NCBI RefSeq assembly: GCF_035582795.1
Contig: NC_134366.1
Coordinates: forward strand, 33,403,661 to 33,467,660
Source: Mycteria americana
Taxonomy: Eukaryota > Chordata > Aves > Ciconiiformes > Ciconiidae
Reading direction: 5' to 3'
Length of the DNA: 64,000 nt
Positions 36,386 through 51,500 of this stretch are shown here, in pieces; position 1 is the first letter of the stretch; each line of letters opens with the position of its first letter. The position numbers and the translations under genes were made by a program. Below the pieces are notes generated by a model. It had not been told where the DNA came from. It did no database searches and saw only the letters and a list, made by a program, of their open reading frames with translations.

Positions 36386-38988
36386 CATATGTAATCTTTG
36401 GTGGTGAAATGTCTGTCAAAACCTCTTAGATTTTTTGGCCCTCCCACTGTTGCACACAAGTGTCCCAGGAATACATAGATTAAACAAAAAAACCCTACCA
36501 TGGCATCCAGAAGCTCTTCATTGTAATGTTTGCTCCCTGTTCATATTTGTAGTTTGTAAATGTTGGATGCTCTCCAACGAGGGACAAGTTGGATCACTGA
36601 CTGCCAACATGTCCACCGTACTTAAAAGGCAGTGCTTTCCATATACTCAACCATTTGAGCTTTGTCAAAAGGTTTGAGTCTGCTTTAGAGCTGTTAGTGC
36701 AAAAGGAATAATGTTACCTATTTATATATGAAGAAATACTCAAATTACAAAGGTGATTTCAAATTTTGCTGAGAATTCCCTTTAGTTAGATGAAGAAAAA
36801 CCTTTAAAATCTACCTGCATCAAAAATCTAAACTGATTTGAACATGCAACATTTAATTCACTAGAAGATATGCTCAGATAGTTTCAGCAGCTTTTATATA
36901 TTCTTAATTCAATCAGATTTCCGAGGGTGAAAAGAGTCGATATTAAAAAACACTTAGCCTGAAAGTAAACTAGGGAGCACGAACTGTGATGAAACAAGCT
37001 AGACAGATTCACAGCTGCTATGTTCTTATATCTGGCAAACAGCTGGAGAAGAAGGGAGAATTCCATTTTTCCTAGTGGAAGGGAGAAAAGTCTTTTGAAT
37101 CACACACCCCTGAAGGTGCAAGAGTGTGTCTGTTGGCTTTGCACTCCACAGCTGTCTTGTCACTTAAAGCCTTGCTTAAGGAATCAGTAAATTGCATATG
37201 AATTTTCATTCTACTTTAAGTTCCTTATAAGTAACGTCACGAGATGTTTCCTCCAATTCATGATTATGCAAGAGCTAGTCATAACCCCAAGTTTATGCAG
37301 GACCATGATCTTCCAACAGAAGAGCTGTCGCCACTCAAGCTGAGGAAGGCAGAGGTAGCTCTGGAGCGTCAGTGCACACCAGGACCCTAACTTGGATTGC
37401 AATTGCTCTCCTCCGAGACTTGCTGCAAAGAGAGGGAAGTGTGGCAGCCTCTGCTCATAATGACTTTGAAGCCTTTTCAAGTTAGAATGAGAACAAATGC
37501 AACTCCATAATCTGCGTCAACGATCCCACACTTCACACCTATTTCCAATGTTCATACTTTCTCTTAGTGCTTGGGCTTTTCTTCTTTATCAAGAAAAAGC
37601 ATTGGCTGGCAGAATGAAAGCTGGATTTGTGCTGTGGATTTCACCATACTTCTAAAATCTTGAATTGTTTGTCCCCAAGGGCTTGCATTCTCAGGGAAAC
37701 CTTAAAGAGCAATGCATCCCTGCGAGCCCCAAATGCTATGTGTAGAATAGGGAACCAGCAGCACTTCTGCATTCCCAGATCCAAGAATGGATGGAGACTA
37801 CATCATGACTCCATATCTAAGTTCCAGGCATGCATCTCTTGCTTGCCAATTGTCATGAAATTAAACTTGTACACCTGAGCTACAGGAGGCCCATGCATGT
37901 CAAATGAGAATGTCACTGTGTGTCCCAACAGGCATTAATAGATGCAGTAAACAGAATTGCCACGCAGCTCCCTTCTTTTAAAAAACTTCCCTTTATTCTT
38001 CACCATTTACTAATCCTTAAAATTAAAATACAGGTACATTCCTGCACAGGTGCATTTATGTATCCTCACTCTTACAGTTTTCAGAATATTAAACAAAAAC
38101 TTTCAAGATATTAAATAGTAAAAAATTAATAGCATTTTTCCTCTGTTTTGAGGATGGTCCTTATTCCTCTAAGTTGAAGGATATTGCCATGTTCAAAACA
38201 CCAGTTATTCATCCAACAATTAGAGAATCTCAAATTTTGCCATCCTTATGCAGCAAGCGATATTTTCGCTTGTGGCATTCCCATTGATTTAATGAGACAC
38301 AGTAGTAAATCTGAGTGAAAACAGCATAGTTAAGGGAAGCTATTTTCTAGATAGTGTATTTAGTTGAAAGCCTAAGTGAAATCCCAGTTCTATCAATTCA
38401 CACATGAATTTTCCCATCTAATTCAGTCGGACCAGGTTCAGCATGAACAGTATTAAGCATCTTTTATGTTTATGAAATAATTCATAAGCAACATCCCAGT
38501 GTGCTCTAAGGCATCTTTACCTGAAAACTGAGATTTAGAAACCATTATTGTTGTCAGTCAAAATATTTTAAGTCATTCTGGTCTTCCCTTCATTAGACTG
38601 TGATAAACTTGAAATATTTTTGACCAAACCAATACTGAAATAATTCTGTTGAAACACACATTTCATAGTCAGCTCGAGACATCTGAAGCAGCAGTATAAT
38701 TTAATAAAACTGCCACAAAATAGACACTATTGTTGTGCACTCACTAGTCAAAAATATTTACAGTAATGTCATGAAAAGTTGAGAATTCAGATGAGTTATC
38801 TTCAGAAACTTAACTGCTACTGAATTTCTTCAGATAAAGCTTCAGAAAGCAGTGTAAAAAAGCAATTTAACAGTTGGCTTCCCAATGCTTTTAACTACAG
38901 TTCCGCATACTTGCAGAAAAAAATATTTAAATTACAACTAAAATAGATTTTAGGTTCTGAAAACATGAATAATCCAAATCAAATGCTT
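36386..38988. other. Intergenic 3' of ANKMY2, nothing identified
   Basis: No coding exon or known repeat recognised. TTTATT (an AATAAA on the minus strand) at 37,992-37,997 could be a distal alternative ANKMY2 poly(A) signal, but nothing supports its use. Confidence 0.4.
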
Positions 38989-38994
38989 TTTATT
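38989..38994 (-). terminator. ANKMY2: Likely ANKMY2 poly(A) signal
   Basis: TTTATT on the + strand is AATAAA on the - strand, about 310 nt after the ANKMY2 stop codon. Use is inferred. Confidence 0.5.
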
Positions 38995-39305
38995 TTTCAC
39001 TAAGTGGCTCATTAACCACAGATACTCATAGATTTATACTATGCTTACTGTTGGTAAACATACAGATGGATCTATGCCACTCTAGTTTTTATCAGATAGT
39101 AAATACCTATTTTGACAATCTACAACAGAACCTGAAGTATTTAAAGACAAATTAGCCAGTATTTCATCTCATAATGAACAGAGACATGCTGTCTTTCCAT
39201 ACAGCCATGCTGTAAGAACTCGGACATGGTCAGCATAAAAAATTCTTTAGGACCCTTGAGGTACAGGAATGTAGCCAGAACTCTTAGTCCCTTCCTACCC
39301 TCTTC

Positions 39306-39529
39306 TTACTCCTCAGAATCTTGAATTTTTTGAAGAGCAATGTCAGCTAAGCCAGTCTCACTTTCCAGTGGACTTTCAGGGTGCAGGGCTAGTGCCTCCG
39401 TCTCTTTGGTAAATTCAGGTTCTTCCGTTTGGTCAGTAGCATGATTTGGATCCACTCCTTTGGTAGCACCTGGACCAGGATCTGACTGTTCTTCACTTGT
39501 AGAACTACCCTCTACGGGTTGCACTTCAT
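39306..39529 (-). CDS. ANKMY2: ANKMY2 coding exon 10 (terminal)
   Basis: The 224-nt exon follows GTTTAG on the minus strand and ends at TAA (39,308-39,306). It encodes the acidic, serine/glutamate/proline-rich tail [15 protein letters not shown] ... LQKIQDSEE (385-458). Low-complexity tails of this type are the least conserved part of ANKMY2. Phase 1 entry agrees with exon 9. Confidence 0.88.
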
Positions 39530-42500
39530 CTAAACAAAAGAGAAATCGCATCATCAGTAAACACTGAACTCATCTGCAAGCAAACATTTTTATTACTGAA
39601 GAATAATAAACACTAGGAAACTTTTGCATCAATTACAAAAGTGATTAATTTAACCGAACTTCATCAAAAAAGACCTAAGACACTAGAGTTCTGCTTATGT
39701 TGGTGTAAGATTACTCTGAAACTAACCCTACACAAAGATCTCATTAATTTATCTTCAATTTTGCCACACTTCTTTTTAATATACAGAGGAGCAGAGTAGG
39801 ACACTACAGTTATTTTAACTTTCAATTCAAACATGCTTTATTGACACTATTCTTACAGTTAGCTTTTCAAAGAATGACTGCAGGCTGGTTAAACATAGAG
39901 TACAGGTCAGTTTTGTTTTTCTTTAAAAAAAAAAAAGAGGCATGTACTTGATTATGTAGGAGGCATTTTTGCATATAACAGACTGAAGAAATTATTTGCT
40001 AATGAACAGGTGGCCACAATGAACTTTGGTTGAAGTGAGTCATCCTAAAATTTATAACCTGACTGCATGGAACGGAATCAGCTATTGCACCTTTACTTTT
40101 CAAGCAATGTTTTCAGAGACAAAAATTGTTAAATAACTTTTTGCCCTGATTCTGCTAAGTAGGGGTTGTATGCCAGCAATTCTGAAGAGAAAGAGGAAAG
40201 CCTAGTGGATGGCTCTGGCACCTTCAAAAGGAGTTAATCTTGGTTTCTTATTCTCTGTTATGATTGACAGCCAGCTGAAAACATTGTCACAGCTAGCCAC
40301 AACACTGCCAAAGCCCTGCCAAGGTCTCATTTGGCTATGCAGCTAACTGCCTTAAGCCCAGGCTGAAGCATAGACTTCCTTAACACTCAGCCTTGTACAC
40401 TGGAAACTCTTAAACTCTTGGTTTTGCTTGTAGTTGCAGCTGTGGGATTCCCCCCTACACCCCGATGTATAGGATTTGTAGGGGGTATTATTAGCTTTTT
40501 GAAATAAAACTGCTGTTGATAAGAAGAGCTTTGATACAACACCATTCACAAGGTGACTTGAAGCTAGGATGAATTCACTGTCTTGCTAACAATGCATAAT
40601 CTGCTAAGGTCTATAGTGTGTTGGCCATGTAGCTGAAGACGTTAGTGAAGACTAACATGTAGATAGTGCAGTAGTAACATGTCAAAAAATGTTAGCTTCC
40701 CTTTTGAGGAACGGAGGGAGAAGAGCCATCCACCAAGATCCTGTCTCTGCCTCTGAAGAGGACAGCACCTGGCCACTGACTTGTTCAGTTAATACGAACC
40801 TGCACGCGTGTGCATTTGTCACCAGCGTGAGGCATCACACTGCTCACAGCTCATTATGTTTTGCTGTATTGGTATGCAATATATTCAGGGATTTCTAGTA
40901 TCCTTGCCTCCAACTTCCATAGTCATCCTGATTCCATGCAATGGCAACTCTTGTAACAGGATCATCACAGGAAGCTGTTGAAAACTTCAATAATTACTAA
41001 TTTATTACTAATTTATAGACTGCTATAGTTTTTCACAGTCCAGCTGAAGTGAAGACTACTACCATTATAAGAAAAGTGTGATTTGTCCAGTGCATTTCTT
41101 AAAACAAGGGAAGGGGAATCTAATGTTGTAAAAGAGAAAAGGTGAATTTCCTATTATTTGACTTACAGAAACATTGTACCAGAGTAAGTTGAGGGGGGTG
41201 CGTGTGTGATACAGTGTTTTTTCTGTCATTATGTATTAATTACTTGCTTATTGAAGGGAGAAAACACTATTAACAGTTTAAAGAGTAATGCTTTCTTTCT
41301 TCACATTCAAAGTACACAACACAATTTGATACCATGATTATGAAAAAGAAAGTATTACCGGAGAATTAACATCTACATTAACCTTTGCAACTGGAAGGAA
41401 TGGGCTGCTTTCCTATTATCCAACTTGTCCTAACACTTCCAACAAAAGGTAGAGTAGCATGAAACTTCTGCATGATTTTGATTAAAGATTTGGGTTTTGA
41501 AACAGTGCAGTGTAATTCAGAATGCTTTATTTACAGAAATCTGTGTAACTCTAGCTTTAAAAAACAGATTTTAGAAAGTACGTAGCATTTGTAAATTGAA
41601 AGACTAGAATTCCAACAAATACAGGTATGCTGTTATGTTAAAACAAAGATTTTTCTTTCAACCTCAGCTGTTACCGATTTTAAGACCTGTTACTATTGTT
41701 CCTTGTGGTGCAGTTAATGCAGCATTAGTTTCAGCAAGCAAACTATAGATCCTAACCTTCCTTTTGCTTCTTTTCTTGTTTCCTTTTTTCTTTGGCAGCT
41801 TCTAGTTCCTGTTTCTCATGAATTTCCTTCAGGGTCTTGCAGACTTTTTTGTGGGTAAACCAGTGCATTTTCTGGCAGTTCTGGTCACAGTACATCACCT
41901 GAAAGTTACCAGAGCTATCAATTCATCTCTATGTACTAAAAAAATATACAATATTCTTGTATTTCTTAGTGTACCAAGTTAAATCTCTCTATGTGTATTA
42001 CTTAACAGAATTTTTAAGCAATCTGTAAGGTCATACGGAGTGATTCTAACCTATATAAAACTCTATGAAGAATAGTTTGTTTGTTAACTCTAAATGTACA
42101 GAAATTTTACTCTTTCTTAATTCTTAAACATACACATTTGGAAATCCAAGTACTCCTACTTGTGAATTTCAGGCATCTCTCCCAGAAGTAGATGGCTTGC
42201 ACATTTTCAGTGTAGGCATGCACGCCATTCCTCATAAGTCTACACAGTAAGTAGTCAAGCATTCAAAATCCTCAGCACCTCAGTGGCACTATTTTTTATG
42301 ATTCATTATAACTATTTATGGATTCTTACCATTTTACATACTGAACATCTTTTGTCTGCTCCCTTTCCCCCACAAGTTGTACAGAATTCAGCATCCACAA
42401 AACCCACTTGGCCAGTAATAGCTTGTGTAAGTACAGAAAAAGCTGTAGGATCAGAACCCTGAAAGGTAAGACAAGAGGCAGTAATGAGATCAAACAACAA

Positions 42501-45500
42501 TGCTATCATAAAGAGGGACACGCAAGAAAAAAACAAAACAAGCAATGCAGGCTTCCGAGGGGCCCACTGCAGTCTCACTGAAGATGCCGTAGTGGCAAGA
42601 ACATAAAACTAAATCATAGAACTTCAACTAACATGCACAACCTAACATTTATACAGGTAGATACATTTTTGTATATAAAGTTAACTCACTCCTTAGCTTC
42701 TGCAGAAGGGATGATAAAAACTATCATTTTTTACTCTGTAAATTATTAATAATACTATTAACAGACTCAGTGTTCTTTACACACTGTCATCCATCCACTT
42801 GTAGATCATATGCAGCAGGTTTTCACAGATTAGTTTCTGTGCTGGAACACAGAAAGATATTTTTGCTTGTCACTGAAATACTATTGTGCTCAGCGTACTT
42901 GGATACTACACACCAAATTGTCAGAACGGAATCTTCAAAACAATTATTTACATATTATTATTGAGATACTATTTGCAGTATCTTTCCCATGCAATACAAG
43001 CAGTAAGATTTAGTCTCTTTTACTGGTAACCACAAATTACGACTATTCTTTTGGGCAATGATGTAAACATTAGAAGAAAAAAAATGCCAAGTTGCTCCAG
43101 CTCTAAGTAAATCCTTAAACTGTTAAACTACCATGGAATATGCATGATCATAACTACTATGACAATGCTGAGATGCCCAGACTGAATCCAAGTAATTGTG
43201 CATGCCAAAGGTCAAGGCCTTCCAGACAATTAAAAATTTATAGCTTCTCCTCCTTCCCAGTTCTGCATAATGGACAGAAATCCAATGCAACAAACTCTAT
43301 TTCTTTAAAGGGAGAAGGCAGAAAAGACTGCAAGCTCTTCTAAGAAAAAAGGGACAGGAAGGAAAATGTTTACTCTAAAGCAAGTCTTAATGCATCATGA
43401 TGGCTTACGTTTTCACACTGTGTTTATTTTTCTGGCTTAGACAAACAGTAGGGATTGCATTAAGCCTCAGGACATTTTAGGAGACTGGAGCCACTTAAGA
43501 TGGAGGCTATTTTTAATTCACTTAGCATAATCCAAACACGTCACAAAATTGTTCCACTTCCCCTGTGTTACTGCATATAACATCTAGCTCTCAGAGACCA
43601 GAGAGAACATTCTTAAAAAGGAGTAACAACTCTTGTGTAAGATTTATTATGAACTAATTAATAGTACTATAACAAAGAGTGTGTTAGCAAAGATATATGA
43701 GGAAAACTGAAGTTAGGTTTTTTACTTGTAATTTTGATTTCCTAATTTAGATACACATTTTACTCTGTATTGCGTCATCTTGCCTCTCCCTGTGATAAAA
43801 GGAGCTTCACAGAATGTTTTTCCTTTTTCTGCTGTCATATATTACCAACTTTTTGTGTACACTAGAAACGTATTAAATCTAGGAAATGATTTGATCTTAA
43901 ATTGCATTTAGACATTGCGAAAAAAAAGCGCAAAATGGGTTTCATCTGTGTCTGAATATACAATTTGTAAATGTGAACTGGCAAAGAAAAACTGAATAGA
44001 CATCCCAGAGCAGGAAAAGAAAGCTCTGACACAGAAACAAACTGTTCCAATTTTCTTTAAAAGCTGAGGTATTTAAGCATTCATTACAGGCACAGGAAAA
44101 AAACTACTAGTTGAAGTATTTTAGAGCATTTTCCTCCAATATGTAAAAAAAATTTCCAGTTTGGCAGAGAGTTCAGGGACATTCAAAAACCTTTGCTTAA
44201 TATAATACATTGCAGAAGCTGAGAAACAGAAAGATGGCTTAGTTTAAACTGAGTTTACTATGGAAGTTGCTTAGAAAGTATTTTCTTGATAGGAAAAACT
44301 TACTATTTCAACAGGAGCAATACTTCTCACGAGCTGCTGGAGCAACGTAGCTTCACAGTAAGGAAACCTTCGGATACTTTCTCGAATTAGCTTCTCTTGA
44401 TATACAGGGAAACCATCTTTATCTCTCCCTTTCAAGAGACTAAATTTTTAAAAACCGAAGTCAAATAAGAAATCACATAGTAAATGTTCAAGAACAAATA
44501 CACAGCACGCTGTACTCTGTCCTCCTGACTCTGTCCTCTTTCAAATTATAGAGAAGAATTATAATTCAAAATAATTCAACAACTTCAAATGCAACAGTAT
44601 TTAAAATGCAAATGAAATTATTTTTATTCTAATGCACAATCATTATGAAATATAAAATAATTAAATGTATGCTCTGAAACCACTACTTACTAATTCAGCC
44701 ACACAGAGAAAAATAATCATTTACAGGTAGACTAGTATCCAAATCAGACTGAAGTAGCAAAATGCTTTGTTGTGTTTAAAAATGAGCATTGTAAAAATAA
44801 ACACTGAAGAATACACAATACTTTAAAATATGAATTCTGCTTTACTTACGTTTAATAACGTGTTATAGTCCTGATGCTTCTATATTTATCTGGTTGGCTC
44901 CTACTTTTTTATATGGATCACTGATGAACTATTTGATTTCAGTATATGATAGCTGACTTCATAATTTATTTTCTTTATAAATCCATGGAGGTCTAGGGGG
45001 AATGTGATCCTTCTAAAAGCCCGGCCATTTACTTTGATACTTAAGATCAGGCAGCTGGTTTTGTAACTGAGTAGATTCTGAAGATCTAAGTGATTTAAGA
45101 GTCCAAGTCTCATCCAGAGCCAGTGGGATTTGCAGTTCTTGGTTGCTTAAGTGTTTTTGAAAAAAAATCTCACCCTGTATGACTGCTGGAGAGCAAAATG
45201 GCAAGAGAAATGTTCCCAGATGATCCATATCGGACATTGAGAAATTATTTTTCAAGCCTATCACTCCCCTTTTTCTCCACCACATGTTGCTCTCTGCTGC
45301 TTCACAGTGTACGTGTGATTGCCAAGCTCTAACCAGTTCCAGCAAGGAGCCAAAACTCTAGGAATGTTTCCTTTGTACCCCAGGAAAGGACAATGCCACT
45401 TCAGACAGAAAAAAGGGAGTCAGTGCCACCCTGAAGTGACTGCAACTGGGATTATTGCAAAATTTACTTGGCATAGCCTGTATCCAAGACAATCCAATCT

Positions 45501-48500
45501 ATTATTACAGTTGTCTTTTTCTGATATCTGTAAAGCTGGTTCATACATATGCCTTCAGACCTCTCTGTAGAAATACGTACCTTTTGATAAATCCATCTAG
45601 TTTATCCTCTCGCTCTTTTAAGAATGTAATACATTTCTGGAAGATGCAACTGATGTAGTGCATTTTCATAGCAAGTACTTCATTCATATCTTTCTGCTTC
45701 ATACATTTCTCACAAATTAGATCCAGAACCCTATAACATTTCTGCAGTGCTTCTACTTCAGCCAATAGAGGGTTCTCTTTTACCAGCAACACAATCTATG
45801 AGAAAGATTGAAGAAAATGTAATCCAATTAGGAACTAATATTTTTAAACTTGTGCATTAGCATTAAAGGTTATATAGCTCATTGTGTAGTGGAGTTTCCA
45901 ATATTCCTCCACTTCCACCTTACACAGTCTTCCCCTTCTTTTTTCAGTCGTTATTTAGTATTACTTTTTAGTACACTGTAATTCACAGTTCCCATAAAAG
46001 AAACATTGAAAATTAAGACTGGTGTTAAAAATAATAAGGATTTTTCCAGAATAAGAGCCTGAAGAATCAAAACCATTTCAAAAGAAAGTTATGGAAACTA
46101 CCATACACTGTCCTAAAATATCTTTCCTTTTGAACACCTAAACTGGAGTTGTATGATTTAAGCAGTTTCACAGAACACATCAGCCTCACATAATCTTGGA
46201 GTACTTCAGGTAGACTAGTAAAGCACTGAACTAACCATTTTAAGAGAAAACCGTATACTGACTAAATTAGCTGTCACTGGTGCATTACTGTTTGTATGTA
46301 CTGCAGATACCTAGTTGGCAACTGTGGACAAATTCCTGACTTTGTATGGCAAGTCCAAAGAACTTGTCTTTGAATTCAGGAATATTAATTTCCCTGAACT
46401 ACACTGGAAGAGCAAACCATAAAAGACATTTTTTTCAGCAAATATACTGGGAAGTAAAAATAAACGTCTCTTGCCCATACTTTCAGAAACAGCAGCAGCA
46501 GTAGAGGTTACTATGGTGAACCACTGATGAAGGTAGGAAGATACATGCTGAGACAAGCATTGAGAGAACAATGAGATTTTAAGGTAGGAAATTGTTTTAT
46601 GTTTCCACTTGAAGTGGAGCTAGGAAAAAAAGAAAGCCAAAAAAGATGGTTATTGATGCAAAAAATAAGAATCTCTCCACTTAAAGGTGTTAGTTCAAGA
46701 TTCTGGTGTATACAAACACTGAAATAGCTTCATTTTTGAGTCACGTCTAAATGCTGAGCCTGATTCTTTCTCATTTTCAGAAGCTTCTGAATTAATGGAT
46801 AATGCTTTTGCTCTCAATTGGACTTCAGAGTTGAATGCTTTCTGACATAAAGAAACAATTCCCATGCCAACAAATATATACAATTTACACATTACTCCAC
46901 CTTAACAGGATGCATGTTAGTAGTAGTTATAATTTTATGTAGAGGCCCAGCTAATTTTACTGGCAGTTTTGGTTCTTTATCTAAGCCTTGTGGTTTAGTA
47001 TAGTAGTCCAGCCTTTCACGTGGGAAGAAGTTGTTGATGACAGTCACACAGTCATGTTGACCTAGAGGCACACAAGAAAAAAAAACCACCAATGAAATTA
47101 AATAATAACCAAAAACAAAGACCTAAACCCAAATCTAATATAAGCAATACAGGTGAGAATTACCCACACAGGAGCTTAGCATGATATGCTTTGCACTGGT
47201 AACAGGCAACTCTGGCCGTTCTTTTACATTCAGTAAGTGTAACTTTTACATTCAGTAAGTGTAACTTACTGACTCCTAGCAGGGAATGACTTCTTGAAAT
47301 TTCATTTTGAGAGCTCCATCCCATTCCCACCTCCTCTTTCGCTGGTAAGCCAAAACTAAGAGAATAGGTATTTCTCCCCAAAGTTATACTATACTAGTAG
47401 TGTCATACTGGTGTTAAAATTTCTCAAAAAAAGTTCTCTCCACTTTGTACTTTCAAAAATTAATGACATTTGCATTGGGACTTGTAAGTTTTCAGATCTG
47501 AAACAGATAGTAGCGTATTAACCTAAAGCAGGAGAAATTATGAGAACAGAACATGCTTAAAATGTACCAAAAAAAGGACTGTGATGAAAGTAACAAGATG
47601 AGAGAAGTTACACTCTCTTCTTGTTTTCTACATCTGACAAAACGAGGGGTTACTTGGCTAAAGGGAAAGTAAAATTTAGCTTCTCTAGTTCAGGACCACA
47701 TTCTTTAAATTGACTGATTTATCTTGGCACTAATCCTATTAATCAGTAGAAGACAGAGCCAACCAAATTCCAGCATTTAAAATCCTTCGCTGTTTTAGAA
47801 GAGACTGTTCTAAGCTAACAGAGCACAGTGTAAGACAAATGACAGGGGAGAAGGATCCTCACTTCCCACACACAGACAGATGAATTAATGTTGATTGAAC
47901 AGAGAATAAAAAAGAACAGGAATGGATTCCAACATTCAGACTTTTACAGAGTAGCATATCTCAGTATGCCTGAAAATATTTATTCTATCTTGGTGATGTG
48001 ATGAGATTTTAAACAAGAATTCTCCAAAATTACGTTGGAGATAACATTCCCCATTTGCTAATAACTCAATTCAGCATTGCATTGGAAAGGAGTCTCCAAA
48101 TCCAAAATATAATTAATAGGAGTGGACTTCTCTGACATATTAAGTGAATAGTTAAGGCTTTGCTGCTTGAACCTCAAGTGAGAAATGTCAATCTTTTCCT
48201 CTTTAGGAATAAGATATGATTGAAATTGAAACTGCACTAACTCACTATTCAAGGAAGTAAATCTAAATGGCAAGGTAGGCTCTTGAATCCAGAACATCTA
48301 ATGGACTTGCAAGAGAGTTCTCAGACACTTAAACAATATGAGAAGGTTATGGTGAAGTGAAAATACAGCTCCTCATTTTTGGTTGTTGGGAAGGTCATCT
48401 GGACAGCAATACTCGAGTCATTTTAATGACTCTACTTTTTCTGGTAGTATTTTATCACATGTCCTTGCTAGAAATAGAGAAAAAGTGGTATATTTGGGAA

Positions 48501-51500
48501 CGTTAATCCAGGAATCTCCCAGCACTGTTAAGATAGGTAAAGAAGTAAAAAGGGTTTAGAAAAAAAAGACAAGAAAAAGAAACATAACAACAGAAAAAAG
48601 CCTGGTTCCATGTTTTGCCGAGGATCACACAGCATACTGGAATGACAAATCTTTTATCTTGTTCTAGTCAAGTTAAGGTCAGTAAGTACTGACTACCTCA
48701 GAACAGGTTCCAAGACTTCTCCCTCTTCCACACGCAGAGGGAGAAGGGCAGGAGGTGACTCACCGCTAGCACACAGCATGCTCGTGGCAAAGCTCAGATG
48801 AGAGTTCCTGACTCCTAGCGCTACGTTCGTTCCTTCCTACAGAGGAAGCTCCAATTATGCACTTTGTACTACAGAAACACATACCTGCACTTCAGACACA
48901 TCAGGTGGTACCAGCTTCCTCTTACTATTTGAAAAGTGATGACATTGCAAAACCTTGCACACCTGGAGAACAGCAGCATCTATTCTTATAGATAAGATCA
49001 TTTGTACTTTTATGAAACAAAGCGTGGGAATAGAACACAAATTGCCCCTGTTATAGGGTGAGATGTGGAAAAAAAGCTGAACAACTGTGTCGGTTCAGAA
49101 CAGGTCATTAAATAATGTTTCTCCAGTAAAAAGCATTGGAATCTAACATTTTACTTCTTTAGGAATTTAGGAAATGATAATAGACTTTCACCTTACCCAC
49201 AAAAGCAGCCATCTGAGCTGCTGTTCTTCCCACAGAGTTGACAACATCAGTCTCTGCTCCAGCCTCTAACATCATCCAGGTGATTTCTTTGTTTCCTGAA
49301 TTTGGGGGGAAGATATGGGGAATGAGAGAGAACAAACCAGAATTTGTAATTCTTTATGTTGTAGAAAAACAAGGAGTGAATTTCTTAAAGACAAGGAGTA
49401 ACACTGAGGGAAATGAATGTTCTTAATGTCATTATTTTAAGAATGGATTAAGAGAAAGGCACAGTGCCTCCTTATTTATGCCTCCTTATTTATCGTTCCA
49501 GAGGGTCAAATCAAAGTAAAAACTAAATTCAGGCAGGGTATAACTCTGCTCTCTGTAATGCACATTCAGTTCCTCGTGGAGCTTATAGGAGTCATATGCA
49601 TATAACTACACTAGAGCTTGGTCCCTCTGGATAGCAGTATAGAAGCAAATTCTACTAATCTAGTGTGACAGTTCAACTACAACATTTGCTATTCTAAGAA
49701 GAAAAACAAATCCAGTACTATTATGTAGCAGGAGCACAGAGAAGGGAACAGATTGTTCCTTTCTCCACAGCGGGAACTGGGTGTTCAGACTGGGCTAAAT
49801 ACCAAGTAAAATGAAGCTAAAATTTGATGGGAAGATTAGATGACTTAATTGGTGCCCTTCAGAGACTAATAAGGACACTTGTGCCGGTTCTGCGTTCAAA
49901 GGTATTCTTACTTTATCAGTTTTTGTGCGTATGCTAAGTACAGAAAAGTGAATATAAAAAAAGAAGGGGGTGGTGGATGGAAATGAATGTTTCTGATTTA
50001 AAAACAAAGTCATTGTGTCAGTAGTGCTCATGTACCTTTTGCACTCACAGATAACAGACCTTAAAGACAACATTCAGAAGCATTCAAACCCAGGATGACA
50101 GGTTAAAGCTCAGCTGTGAGAAAATGGTAAAAATCCAGCATTTTCCATAAACCTGCAGTCATTTAACAACCTCTAAGAGTTTGTTCCCATCTATCTGCTG
50201 CAGCTCTGATATTTCTCAATGCCACAGAACGCTGAAATTTCCCAAATATTTTAACCAAAGTTTTAGCAGAAAAGCAATCTGATAATCTAGTTAAGTTTCA
50301 TATACACACATATGCCTTTCTTTTTTTTATACTTATGATGAAAGAAGGCAGGGTTTAAAGTCTACCTGCTAAGAAATCTCACTTCCCTAGAATCTCCTTT
50401 TTTGGGAAGACGTAAGTGGCCTAGTAAAGAAGATACTTAAAATAACCTAATAGTCCCAAATCTAATCTTTTCCCCAGAAGGAACAATGTTTTTTATGTAA
50501 TGTCTTTCTCTCACTCAAGGAAATAATTGTTCCTTTCTTCAGGGAAAATGAATAGCAAGAGGAAAGCTGCAAACCACCACTTGAGACAGAAGATATATAC
50601 AGCTATAAGCACTCTTATGAAAAAAAAAAAAATGTGAGAGGGAAAATTAATATGAGAAAACATGTTTTTAAAACTTACTAAATACATTTTTAAAAGCCCA
50701 CAAGATAATTGCAAAAATAACGTAGGAGAAAGGCAAAATGTGAAAAATACTGGATTGATTTGAGAAGCCTCAAATATTAGTAAAAGCTACTGATTTGTAG
50801 TCCTAAAAGAAGGCAGTTTGGTGCAGCATCTTTTTCAGTGTAACACAATATAATTAAACAGAATGTATCCCACTGCACAAGCAAACAGTCACAGGAGACT
50901 GAATTTTGAGATCTGACAAATATGACAAAGTACAGGTAGACTATATGCCTCAAAATACTGAACAACATCAATTTTTCTATGAAAAAAGATCCCAAGCCTC
51001 AACAGTAGCTATCCTATTCCACTGTCCTGATGATTCTGCTGGTCTTGACATATTTGCATGGTTCACATAAGTAACAGTAAACCTGAATAATAGAAAGGTG
51101 TCAACATTTTCCTTTAAATAATTAATTTATGACAAATTGTACCCATCAACGTCGTAAAAATCAGTGAGATAAGTTTAGTAATAAGTTACCTGAAAGTCCA
51201 GCAAACATCAAGGCAGTATATCCATGCTCATGTTCATTGCAGTTAACATCAGCCCCATGTCGCAAGAGCAACCTGCACATGTCTATTTTCCCTTTGTACG
51301 CTGCATGCATTAGAGGGGTCATGCCATGCTAACAAAAGAAAGAGGAAGGAAGTAGCATACAGAAAAGAATTAGTTGTATCTCTTGATCTTCATACCATTG
51401 ATAATTTTTACTTGTGCATACATACTCAGTATAACTACCAAAGCCTCACGTAACATTTAAGTTAGCAACCACAAAAAACCTCTCAAAATCTTAATGAAAA

